8,153 bases of DNA from an uncultured Clostridia bacterium (lineage in GTDB: Bacteria > Bacillota > Clostridia > TANB77 > CAG-508): NCBI GenBank assembly GCA_947628885.1, contig CANRBO010000052.1, positions 1 through 8,153 on the forward strand. The letters are read 5' to 3'. The translations under genes and the position numbers were made by a program. Positions 1 to 6,588 of the stretch are shown piece by piece; the first letter of the stretch is position 1; each line of letters starts with the position of its first letter. The notes under the pieces are model-generated. The model saw only the letters and a program-made list of their open reading frames with translations, had not been told where the DNA came from and did not search any database.

Positions 1-1397
1 ATATTAGGGATTACCATTTCAGGTGCACCAATTCTCTCAGTATTTCCATTTAAGAATTCAACTTTGGCTATGTCAGCTAGTTTATTTGATTTTGTTGCTG
101 TAACTCTGATTGTTACCCTTTTTACTGCAACCTTTTTATCAAAATTAACTGAAATAGTTCCGTCAGATTCTATTTTTGCAATAATATTTTCTATATTACT
201 AATGCTTGCTACTGGAGAATATAATATTTTTGAACTATTAGATATTGTAGCTTCTATTATATTTCCATTATCTGTTTCTACTATCACCGAACCACCTTCA
301 ATGTTGTTTTCTGGGTTTTTAGAAGGTGATATTGTTATTTCTTTAGTTTCAGTTTGAATATTTTGTTCTAAATCAATTGAAATTTCAACTGCATTTTCTT
401 CAGAAATATTTAATGTAGGGTCTTTTAGTTGAAGTGAAATATATTTATCATTATTCTTTAAAATATCTTGAACTGTTACTTCTGTATTAAGCATATCCGT
501 ATTTTTACTAAGAGCAACAGTTGAATTTGTTGCATCAACACTTTCAAGAGAAACCGCATCAATTTGATTCTTTCCCTTGTTATTTGTAATATATGATAAG
601 TCTATTATGTCTACTCTATTGTCTCCATTTAAATCGTATTTCTTATCAAATATTCCTTTATGAATTGCATCTATCATTTGGGCTTCATCATCATTAGGTT
701 GGCTATTCCCATTTTCATCATAACCAGTTATTTTACCGTCGTTATTTATGTCTCCTAGTAAAATAAGACCAACTTGCGTTTGTTTAAGAATATCATTATA
801 ACCATTTGTTAGTGATATATTTGAAATAGTATTTGCCTTAATTTCTATCTCTTGTGTATATGTAACATAATTTTGTTGTGATATTTCAAGAGTATATATT
901 CCTTCACTTAACTCTACAGTGTAATATAATGTAGTATCTGTTCTTTTTATTTCATCTTTATCACTTTTTTGACCTTCATTAATTTCTTTCACACATTTAC
1001 CGTCTTTTTTTAGTTTTATACTAAAATCAACATTTTTTGAAGGTAATCTTAAATCAATTTGTACTGCTAGCTTTCCATTTCCAGTTACAGTTCTACCGTT
1101 GTTTTCATCTACACTATAAGTAGCAGATTTTTGATTTATAGATTCTTGCTTTGAAGAGAGATTTGGTTCACTTTCATCTTGCTTTATTTCATTTTGTACC
1201 TCTTCATTTAACTCATCTTCAATAATTTCATTTGTTACTGGTACATCGTTAGAATTTTGTGTATCAGCACTATCTACTGTATCATCATTTTTATTTGGTA
1301 ATGTATTCAAAATATTTTCTGCTAATACTGATACATTGCTCATTATTAATGTTAATATGATACTTATTGCAAGTATAAATTTTAATGTTTTTCTCAT
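1..1397 (-). CDS. Secreted dockerin-containing surface protein, C-terminus cut by the window edge
   Basis: The reading frame is open from the ATG at 1397 to base 3 (465 codons visible); the C-terminus lies outside the window. Residues 1-26 form a Sec signal peptide: MRK, a hydrophobic core, and likely cleavage after VLA. An acidic, Asn/Gln/Ser-rich linker follows (about 27-100). Next is a beta-sandwich of the carboxypeptidase-regulatory/Cna_B type (about 107-200, with YTVELSEGIYTLEI). Residues 215-275 form a type I dockerin-like module with two 12-residue calcium loops: D216-N218-D220-K222-D227 and D255-N257-D259-R261-D266. An insertion rich in Asn and Asp lies between them. Residues 276-465 are beta-rich; the tail (VKRVTIRV to VEFLNG) resembles linker regions before fibronectin III domains, which is inference. 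The likely role is a secreted protein docking to a cohesin or another surface partner. The start follows an AAAGGA/GGTGG purine stretch and lies 46 bases after the upstream gene, so the two are probably one operon. Confidence 0.9.
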   Translation of the reverse strand, partial: MRKTLKFILAISIILTLIMSNVSVLAENILNTLPNKNDDTVDSADTQNSNDVPVTNEIIEDELNEEVQNEIKQDESEPNLSSKQESINQKSATYSVDENNGRTVTGNGKLAVQIDLRLPSKNVDFSIKLKKDGKCVKEINEGQKSDKDEIKRTDTTLYYTVELSEGIYTLEISQQNYVTYTQEIEIKANTISNISLTNGYNDILKQTQVGLILLGDINNDGKITGYDENGNSQPNDDEAQMIDAIHKGIFDKKYDLNGDNRVDIIDLSYITNNKGKNQIDAVSLESVDATNSTVALSKNTDMLNTEVTVQDILKNNDKYISLQLKDPTLNISEENAVEISIDLEQNIQTETKEITISPSKNPENNIEGGSVIVETDNGNIIEATISNSSKILYSPVASISNIENIIAKIESDGTISVNFDKKVAVKRVTIRVTATKSNKLADIAKVEFLNGNTERIGAPEMVIPN

Positions 1398-1443
1398 ATT
1401 GACTACCACCGTTCCTTTCTAAGATATAAAATATTCTTATGTA

Positions 1444-4400
1444 TTATTTTCTTTTTCTTAATTTAGTCTTTTTTCTAGCTAAAATTATAATTTCTACTAA
1501 TGATACAACCATTGCTATTGTAAATATTTCGATAGGAATATCAGATGTTTTTGGTTGATTAGATGATTGATTAGTATCATCTTTGTTTTCTATCAAATCT
1601 TCATGTTCCTCAGGTTGCTTTGTGAAATTAGAATTTTCAAACTCTATATATTGTTCTTCAATTGTCTTTTCGTCAATTGTAAATAAATCTCCTCCTTCAA
1701 CATAAGCATTAGCTTCTTCTTCGTCTTCATTTGGATAATCAATTATATTTACAATTACAAGTCCTCCTGTTGGATATTCGAAATCATCTCCATTTAAGAA
1801 AAATATGACTCCATATTCAATCTCAAAGTGGAAAAATCCAATTGAATCTACTATATTAATATCGTTTCCTTCTACATCTTTGTTTGGCACTACGATTTCT
1901 GATACAATATATTTTCCGTCAGGAAGCACACCAAAGTCAAACTTGCCATTTCCTGAAATTTCATTTACTTCTATTTCTTCACCATTTTCATTAACTTTAG
2001 ATAATTTTAATGTGAATCCTGGTAAAAATTTTCCTTTTTGATCTACCGTATATATTGTAACTTGTGCACTAGAAGGTAAAACTGTTACTTGACATGTTAC
2101 AGGTTTTACATTTGGATCGCCTTTAACACTTATTATAACATTAGTTTCTCCTGCTTTAAGAGGTATAACTTTGCCGTCATTTTCTATTCTAATAATTGAA
2201 GGATCTTCTATTTTCCACTCAAGCTCATTTATATCTGCATCTTCAGGATAATATGAAACTACTATTTTATTTTCATCACTTACTTCATTGTCTTTAAGTC
2301 TTAATGTATTTTGATTTAATTCTAGGTAATCAATCTTGATTGGTTTGACGATAACTTCACATGTATCTGATTTACCACCGCAAGAAGCCGTTATTGTGAC
2401 TATTTCATTTTCAACATATCCAACAGCTGTTATTGTACCGTCTTGGCTTACCGTTACAAGTTGATCATTTGAAGATGTCCATTTTATCGTTTTATATGTT
2501 GTTTCATCAGGCATAACAGTTGCACTTAATTGCATTGAATCATGATTTAACAATTCAATTCTTTTATCCCCATTAATCTTTACTTCATTTGGAAGTATAG
2601 GTTTTACGTTTATTTTTATTGTTGCATGATGTACTGGACAGTCCGGATTTTGACATTTTACATCCATTTGAACTATTGCAGTTCCTGTATTTGCTGTTGT
2701 TACATATCCTTTATCATCAACTGATAAAACAGTTTCTCCTTGTATATCAGGATTATTTTCTACTACCTTCCACTCTATTGTTTCATAGGTTGCATCGCTA
2801 TCCCTTGGATCTAATTTCAAATTAAGATCTAATCCTTTTCCTACCTCAATATTAACTGTACCGTCTTCTGAAACAGTATCAGCTGGTAGATCAGTCAAAT
2901 CCGGCTCAATTGATACAGGATAGCTAATCGATCTATAATCTGGAAGAACTATAACTTTAATTTCCTTCGATACATTTTCATTATCCTCTGATTCTACCTT
3001 TATAGTGCAAGTATTAGCTCCTTTTTTATATAAACCTGCTGTAATTGTTGCAGTTCCATTTTTATTATCTTGTATGCTAACACCATTTGCATCACCTATT
3101 ATACTCCATTTTAAATTTTTATTTGTTGCGTCTGCTGGAAGTACTTTAGCATAAACCGTTGAAGTTTGCATTTCACTTGTACTATTGCCTTCATAGTTTT
3201 GCCATAGATAAATTGTGGTTCTATCTATTTCAATATCACTAACAGGTATTTTATCAACGTGAATCTTGCATTTAGCTTGCACTTTACTACTCTCAGCTAT
3301 TACTATAGCATCTCCTTCTTGCAATGCTGTTACTTTTCCATTTTCATCTATTTCAACTATATTAGTAGAAGATGAATCAACACTCCATTTTACATCTTTT
3401 ACAGATGCTTCTTCCGGAGTAACTATTGCTGTAAGTGTTTTGCTTTCTCCAACTTTCATGTTTAAAGGTTCTTCTTCTGTTAATGTTATATCATCTAATT
3501 TAATTTCTATATTTTGAACAGGCATTTCTATTATTTTTACTGTTATTGAAGGACCAGCTTGTGTTCTTCCATTTGGATTTGAGCCTGCTTTATCTACAAT
3601 TTGGGTTGAAATTGTAATAGGTTCTCCACTATAAGCTTTAACAGTTAGATTTCCTGATTCGTTGACATCTACTACATCTGCATTAGATGATGTCCATTTA
3701 ACTTCAAATTTGCTATTTACTGTTTCTCTTTTATTAGTAGTTTTATATTCTACTATGACTTTATCAACAGTATTTCCATTTTCGTCTTGAACTTGTTCTT
3801 TTCTTAGTTGTCTTTCTAATGCATAACGATATAAATTAAGATTTACTTTATATTGGTCTTCTTTATTAAGTGATATGCTATATCCATTTTCATTATCTCC
3901 AACTAATTGATTGTCTGTTACTAGTTCAGCATTTAAATCAGGATATACTTTAATATTGATATAACCACCCCAACCATATATCTCTTGTTTAGATTTTGTT
4001 AACATTTTATACTGCTTAGCTTCATCATCCCACCTTTGGCATGTGATTTTTAGTGCGTATTCTCCATTATGATTTAATTCAGCACTACTATATGTAAGCC
4101 TTTCAGCATTTTGGCCTTCTACATCTATAAAAGGAGAAGGTCTTCCTCTTGTTAAATATATCCACTGATATATTAGTTTATCAGGATGATTCCCTGTTGT
4201 TATTATTCCTTTCGTTTTTATTGATTTTGGACCAATGTCAATTGCTTCACCAACTAAATATTCATAATACTTATTTCCAATGTCGATTTCAATGTCTACA
4301 TCATCTTCGCCTACATCAATTTCTATTTCTTGCTTTGTATCGATTTTTGCATTTAAAAAGTTTGTAATTGTTGTTGCACTATGATTAAAAAACATTATTT

Positions 4401-4461
4401 CAATTATAGTTGCAATAAGTGTAATGAATAAAATTTTTTTAAGTAATTTTTTCTTTTTCAT
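1444..4461 (-). CDS. Multi-Ig-domain cell-wall-anchored surface protein with a Cna_B domain and sortase-type signal
   Basis: This 1005-residue protein is built for export and wall attachment. Residues 1-9 are Lys-rich and 10-25 hydrophobic, giving a signal peptide or signal anchor. Residues 43-63 alternate acidic residues with Ile/Val. An Ig-like domain (about 64-175) carries YQW and NGEYAL motifs. Bacterial Ig-like (Big_2) domains follow at roughly 178-312, 313-403, 405-507, 515-621, 622-708 and 709-797. They are marked by W(T/S)SSN and the Big_2 turn pattern (ENGKVTAL, QDGTITAV). Residues 798-908 form a Cna_B/SpaA-like domain (LPGFTLKL, LPDGKYIVSEI). An acidic stalk (910-965) leads to QPKTSD (969-974), a hydrophobic helix (about 975-995) and KKTKLRKRK. 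This is the layout of a sortase substrate, although the motif is not LPxTG. The function is probably adhesion or a surface scaffold; the ligand is unknown. The start is set by AGGGGGA six bases upstream. A promoter lies at 4511-4539, and the dockerin gene follows. Confidence 0.93.
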   Translation of the reverse strand: MKKKKLLKKILFITLIATIIEIMFFNHSATTITNFLNAKIDTKQEIEIDVGEDDVDIEIDIGNKYYEYLVGEAIDIGPKSIKTKGIITTGNHPDKLIYQWIYLTRGRPSPFIDVEGQNAERLTYSSAELNHNGEYALKITCQRWDDEAKQYKMLTKSKQEIYGWGGYINIKVYPDLNAELVTDNQLVGDNENGYSISLNKEDQYKVNLNLYRYALERQLRKEQVQDENGNTVDKVIVEYKTTNKRETVNSKFEVKWTSSNADVVDVNESGNLTVKAYSGEPITISTQIVDKAGSNPNGRTQAGPSITVKIIEMPVQNIEIKLDDITLTEEEPLNMKVGESKTLTAIVTPEEASVKDVKWSVDSSSTNIVEIDENGKVTALQEGDAIVIAESSKVQAKCKIHVDKIPVSDIEIDRTTIYLWQNYEGNSTSEMQTSTVYAKVLPADATNKNLKWSIIGDANGVSIQDNKNGTATITAGLYKKGANTCTIKVESEDNENVSKEIKVIVLPDYRSISYPVSIEPDLTDLPADTVSEDGTVNIEVGKGLDLNLKLDPRDSDATYETIEWKVVENNPDIQGETVLSVDDKGYVTTANTGTAIVQMDVKCQNPDCPVHHATIKINVKPILPNEVKINGDKRIELLNHDSMQLSATVMPDETTYKTIKWTSSNDQLVTVSQDGTITAVGYVENEIVTITASCGGKSDTCEVIVKPIKIDYLELNQNTLRLKDNEVSDENKIVVSYYPEDADINELEWKIEDPSIIRIENDGKVIPLKAGETNVIISVKGDPNVKPVTCQVTVLPSSAQVTIYTVDQKGKFLPGFTLKLSKVNENGEEIEVNEISGNGKFDFGVLPDGKYIVSEIVVPNKDVEGNDINIVDSIGFFHFEIEYGVIFFLNGDDFEYPTGGLVIVNIIDYPNEDEEEANAYVEGGDLFTIDEKTIEEQYIEFENSNFTKQPEEHEDLIENKDDTNQSSNQPKTSDIPIEIFTIAMVVSLVEIIILARKKTKLRKRK

Positions 4462-4510
4462 ACAATCCCCCTTATTTAATTTTTTGTGTTTTTTTTATTA
4501 CATACACTTA

Positions 4511-4539
4511 ATTTTATCATTGATTATTTTTCAAGTCAA
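4511..4539 (-). promoter_or_regulatory. Sigma-A type promoter of the surface-protein operon
   Basis: On the minus strand the -35 box TTGACT (4539-4534) and the -10 box TAAAAT (4516-4511) are separated by exactly 17 bases. Transcription should start near 4504, giving a leader of about 43 bases with no obvious structure before the AGGGGGA ribosome binding site and the ATG at 4461. It lies between the stop of rlmD (4623) and the first surface gene. No convincing terminator for rlmD is visible in this 161-base gap, so read-through from rlmD may add to transcription. Confidence 0.75.
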
Positions 4540-4622
4540 CGATTTTAAAATTTTTAATTATATTTAGTTGTTTTAAATTTAACGCATTTGATTTTTATAT
4601 TAAATTGCATTTATTCTTTTAA

Positions 4623-5960
4623 TTAATGTGTTCTTTTTAATTTTAGAATAGTGCATGTTTCCACATGTGCTGTGTAACAAAAATTGTCAAATGGAGTTAT
4701 GGATTTTATTTCATATATTTTCTCTAGTTTTTGCAAATCTCTCATAAGTGTTGACGGATTACAACTAATATATATTAGTCTTTCTAATTTTAATTTACAT
4801 AAGTTATTTACTGTATTTTCATCCAAACCCTTCCTTGGCGGATCTACAAATATTACATTAGGTTTAATATTTCTTTCTATCAGTTTTTCAAAGACTTGTT
4901 CTACATCTCCAGTTAAAAATTCTGCATTATTTATGTTATTTATTTTTGCATTTTCCTTTGCATTTTTGACTGCTTCTTCTACTATTTCTATCCCGTAGAC
5001 TTTATCTACATATTTTGAAGCAAATATTCCAATTGTTCCAATTCCACAATATAAATCACAAACTATATCATCTTTTTTTAATTTAGCCTGCTCTATTGCA
5101 TGATTGTATATTTTTTCAGTCTGAACAGGATTAACTTGATAAAATGAATTTGGAGAAATTTTAAATGTGTATTCGCCAAGTTTGTCCTCTATATATCCTT
5201 GCCCATATATCACTATATTTTCATTTGATAATACTACATTTGTGTTTTTTGTATTCACGTTTATAATCACAGTTTTAATCTTTGGAAATTTTTGTATTAA
5301 TGCTTTAGCATCATATTTTTTTCTGCCATTTTGAACTAATACGCACATTATTTCATTAGTATTAAATCCTTCTCTTATCATTATATTTCTTAATAAGCCT
5401 TTTCCTGTTTTCTCATCATAAATAGTATCACTCCAATTTTGTACAATAAATTTGGCTATTTCTTGCGATTCTTTAGTTTGAATAAGACACTCATTAATTG
5501 GAATAATATCATGACTTCTTTGGGCAAATATCCCTACATTTCTTTCTTTGCTGATAGGATAAATGGCTTTATTTCTATAATGTATTGGCTTATCCATGCC
5601 TATAGTTGGCTCAACTATTATTTTGTTATCTAACATTTTATTTACAAGGTTTTGCACTTTTTCTTGTTTAATTTTTAGTGTCTCATTATATTCAATATGT
5701 CTTAATGTGCAACCTCCGCATCTATTATAAGTCTCACAATCAGATGTAACTCTATACTGTGAACTTTTTATAATTTCCACTATTTTTGCAAAGGCATGCG
5801 TAGTTAGAACTTTTGTGATATGTATTTTGCACCTTTCTCCTTTTAATGCTCCTACTACAAAAATGGTATAGCTGTCTATCTTTGCTATACCTTCACCTTC
5901 ACTTCCATAATCAATTATGTCTACTATATATTCTTCATTTTTCTTAACTGGAATTTCCAT
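4623..5960 (-). CDS. rlmD: 23S rRNA (uracil-C5)-methyltransferase, RlmD/RlmCD (TrmA/RumA) family
   Basis: This 445-residue enzyme should transfer a methyl group from SAM to C5 of a uracil in 23S rRNA (U1939 by family). Firmicute homologues such as B. subtilis RlmCD can also modify U747, so the exact target is uncertain. An N-terminal TRAM RNA-binding domain spans about 5-62. Cysteines C75, C81, C84 and C158 match the family's 4Fe-4S ligands. The SAM-binding Rossmann fold includes Q275 in the FYQVNP stretch, CDLYCGIGTIG from 301, and DPPRKG (373-378). The catalytic nucleophile is C400 in SCNPST, and E434 in AHVE is the expected general base. All key residues are present and the length is normal. 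The start is supported by AAGGA six bases upstream of the ATG. Upstream lie a 55-codon ORF and two RNA hairpins transcribed from a strong promoter at 6452-6424. No terminator is seen between, so these leader elements may control this gene. Confidence 0.95.
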   Translation of the reverse strand: MEIPVKKNEEYIVDIIDYGSEGEGIAKIDSYTIFVVGALKGERCKIHITKVLTTHAFAKIVEIIKSSQYRVTSDCETYNRCGGCTLRHIEYNETLKIKQEKVQNLVNKMLDNKIIVEPTIGMDKPIHYRNKAIYPISKERNVGIFAQRSHDIIPINECLIQTKESQEIAKFIVQNWSDTIYDEKTGKGLLRNIMIREGFNTNEIMCVLVQNGRKKYDAKALIQKFPKIKTVIINVNTKNTNVVLSNENIVIYGQGYIEDKLGEYTFKISPNSFYQVNPVQTEKIYNHAIEQAKLKKDDIVCDLYCGIGTIGIFASKYVDKVYGIEIVEEAVKNAKENAKINNINNAEFLTGDVEQVFEKLIERNIKPNVIFVDPPRKGLDENTVNNLCKLKLERLIYISCNPSTLMRDLQKLEKIYEIKSITPFDNFCYTAHVETCTILKLKRTH

Positions 5961-6008
5961 TGATTTCCTTCTTCTTTATTTAAGATTTAATACTATTATT
6001 TATTATTT

Positions 6009-6043
<35 letters not shown>

Positions 6044-6054
6044 CTATTTTCATT

Positions 6055-6111
6055 TTATATATTTATTTTTTCTGTTAATTTAATTACATTTCCTTTATTA
6101 ACTTTTCTCAT
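6055..6111 (-). CDS. Possible 18-codon leader peptide or eroded remnant after hairpin copy B
   Basis: The ATG at 6111 is at exactly the position in repeat copy B that the start codon of the 55-codon ORF holds in copy A. The frame runs for 18 codons, beginning MRKVNKG, and then stops at TAA. The Shine-Dalgarno region (AGAAAGAAA) is weaker than in copy A. The peptide has no clear similarity to the 55-residue product, so this may be a decayed duplicate, a leader peptide for rlmD, or chance. Only the aligned ATG supports it. Confidence 0.2.
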   Translation of the reverse strand: MRKVNKGNVIKLTEKINI

Positions 6112-6171
6112 TTTTTATCTTATTTCTTTCTAAGGCACAAATCTAGTTGAAAAAAAATTAAATTTTGTAAT
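6109..6171 (-). repeat. Direct repeat, copy B (63 bases)
   Basis: This segment aligns without gaps to 6336-6398, with 53 of 63 positions identical by my count. It includes a perfect 20-base core, CTAAGGCACAAATCTAGTTG on the plus strand (6130-6149). The offset between copies is 227 bases. The alignment ends at an ATG on the transcribed strand and begins in the stop codon of the 55-codon ORF. Confidence 0.9.
6116..6164 (-). promoter_or_regulatory. RNA hairpin, copy B of the tandem leader element
   Basis: Transcribed from the minus strand, the 5' arm (6164-6149) pairs with the 3' arm (6130-6116) around the loop AACTAGATTTGTGCCTTA (6148-6131). From the loop outwards: C-G, three U-A, one U-G, one bulged U, three U-A, A-U, an A-A mismatch, U-A, U-G, U-A and A-U. 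The loop is identical to copy A. Two pairs that are C-G in copy A are U-A here (6150-6129 and 6155-6125), so pairing is kept while sequence changes. The hairpin begins seven bases after the stop of the 55-codon ORF and ends five bases before an aligned ATG. It is more AT-rich and weaker than copy A. Confidence 0.55.
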
Positions 6172-6338
6172 TATTTTTCATCCTTATCTTCAAGAATTTC
6201 ATCTATCTTTTTATCTTCTTCTTTTAATCTATTATCACTTATTTGATCTAATAATCCATTTAAATCAAATTGTTGTAGTAGCTCATCTGTACTACTATCT
6301 ATATCTATTCCTAAATCTTTTAAAAATTTCTGTTTCAT
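6171..6338 (-). CDS. Small acidic protein of 55 residues, function unknown
   Basis: I do not recognise this protein. It runs from ATG at 6338 to TAA at 6171 and is too short for a usual gene-calling cut-off. It begins MKQKFLKDLGIDID, then a probably helical middle (TDELLQQFDLNGLLDQI), and ends in a charged tail (KEEDKKIDEILEDKDEK). It has 17 acidic against 9 basic residues, no cysteine, no membrane segment and no signal peptide, so a soluble cytoplasmic peptide is likely. It sits about 79 bases behind the predicted start of a perfect consensus promoter. An AGGAAGGA Shine-Dalgarno lies 12 bases before the ATG, somewhat far, and is buried in the stem of hairpin copy A. It is followed by hairpin copy B and then rlmD. 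Placement behind a strong promoter and SD argues for a real gene; lack of recognisable homology and the AT-rich context argue for caution. Confidence 0.55.
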   Translation of the reverse strand: MKQKFLKDLGIDIDSSTDELLQQFDLNGLLDQISDNRLKEEDKKIDEILEDKDEK

Positions 6339-6398
6339 AGTTAATCTAATTCCTTCCTAAGGCACAAATCTAGTTGGAAAAGAATTAAATTTTGCAAC
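6336..6398 (-). repeat. Direct repeat, copy A (63 bases)
   Basis: This is the first copy in transcription order of the 63-base element repeated at 6109-6171. It carries the same 20-base core at 6357-6376. It covers most of the leader between the promoter and the 55-codon ORF, including that ORF's Shine-Dalgarno and start codon. Confidence 0.9.
6343..6391 (-). promoter_or_regulatory. RNA hairpin, copy A: leader structure covering the Shine-Dalgarno of the small ORF
   Basis: In the minus-strand transcript, the 5' arm AATTTAATTCTTTTCC (6391-6376) pairs with the 3' arm GGAAGGAATTAGATT (6357-6343). This gives 15 pairs, two of them U-G, with a single bulged U. The 18-base loop AACTAGATTTGTGCCTTA (6375-6358) is identical to copy B. 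The 3' arm contains the GGAAGGA Shine-Dalgarno, so folding would hide the ribosome binding site and opening would expose it. This is the layout of a translational switch, but the ligand, protein or antisense partner is not evident. I do not recognise a described riboswitch family. Confidence 0.6.
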
Positions 6399-6423
6399 CT
6401 TTACCTAATCCTTTCCTTTCATT

Positions 6424-6452
6424 ATTATATAGTCCTTTTTTGGTTTTGTCAA
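6424..6452 (-). promoter_or_regulatory. Perfect-consensus sigma-A promoter for the small ORF, hairpins and probably rlmD
   Basis: On the minus strand, TTGACA (6452-6447), a 17-base spacer and TATAAT (6429-6424) match the sigma-A consensus at all 12 positions. The start site is expected near 6417, giving a leader of about 79 bases that contains hairpin copy A. The promoter lies downstream of the rny terminator, so this unit is transcribed independently of rny. Confidence 0.85.
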
Positions 6453-6460
6453 ATAAAATT

Positions 6461-6541
6461 TTTTCATACTCAAAAATTTTATAATTCATTTATTTCAATG
6501 AAATTTTTCCATACTCCAAAATATTTCCATAGTCAAAAATT
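6461..6541. repeat. Three loose direct repeats upstream of the consensus promoter
   Basis: On the minus strand three segments share a pattern close to ATTTTTGAGTATGGAAAAA: around 6541-6523 (GACTATGGAAA), 6526-6505 (GGAGTATGGAAAA) and 6479-6461 (GAGTATGAAAA). They lie between the rny terminator and the -35 box, where operators are often found. Between the last two is an inverted repeat, TTCATT-N6-AATGAA (6485-6502). The spacing of the three is uneven (18 and 45 bases), and AT-richness makes chance similarity possible. Confidence 0.4.
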
Positions 6542-6573
6542 ACCGCTCAACATAGATTTATGATGAGCGGTAA
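6535..6573 (-). terminator. Rho-independent terminator of rny
   Basis: A perfect 10-bp stem, TTACCGCTCA (6540-6549) with TGAGCGGTAA (6564-6573), is extended after one A-A mismatch by a 4-bp stem (6551-6554 with 6559-6562) and a four-base loop. On the minus strand it is followed at once by five T residues (6539-6535). It begins 15 bases after the rny stop codon. It is the only GC-rich hairpin of this kind seen in the window. Confidence 0.9.
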
Positions 6574-6588
6574 CTTTAAATTTTAGTA

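Noticed and set aside
64..357. Plus-strand ORF of 97 codons near the left edge, and the other plus-strand ORFs in the window
   Set aside because: They lie antisense within well-supported minus-strand genes, have no ribosome binding site or recognisable domains, and read as shadows of the AT-rich coding strand.
4561..4622. AATTTAA...TTAAATT inverted repeat after the rlmD stop as a terminator
   Set aside because: The stem is all A/T with a long loop and no T-run follows on the minus strand.
6055..6095. A separate promoter for rlmD (TTAACA ... TAAAAT)
   Set aside because: The spacer is only about 15 bases, and the region is so A-rich that such matches are expected by chance.
6130..6149. The plus-strand stretch TTTCTTTCTAAGGCA as a fragment of the 16S rRNA 3' end or spacer
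   Set aside because: The likeness to CCTTTCTAAGGA is short, the flanks do not match rRNA, and the hairpin on the other strand explains the conservation better.
6131..6190. Pseudoknot between the loop CCUUA and upstream AAGG sequences
   Set aside because: Only four or five pairs are possible, the upstream partners differ between the copies, and purine-rich AAGG runs are common here.
6109..6398. The two 63-base repeats as ends of an insertion sequence or as a CRISPR array
   Set aside because: They are direct, not inverted, repeats, no transposase lies between them, and there are only two copies with a coding spacer.
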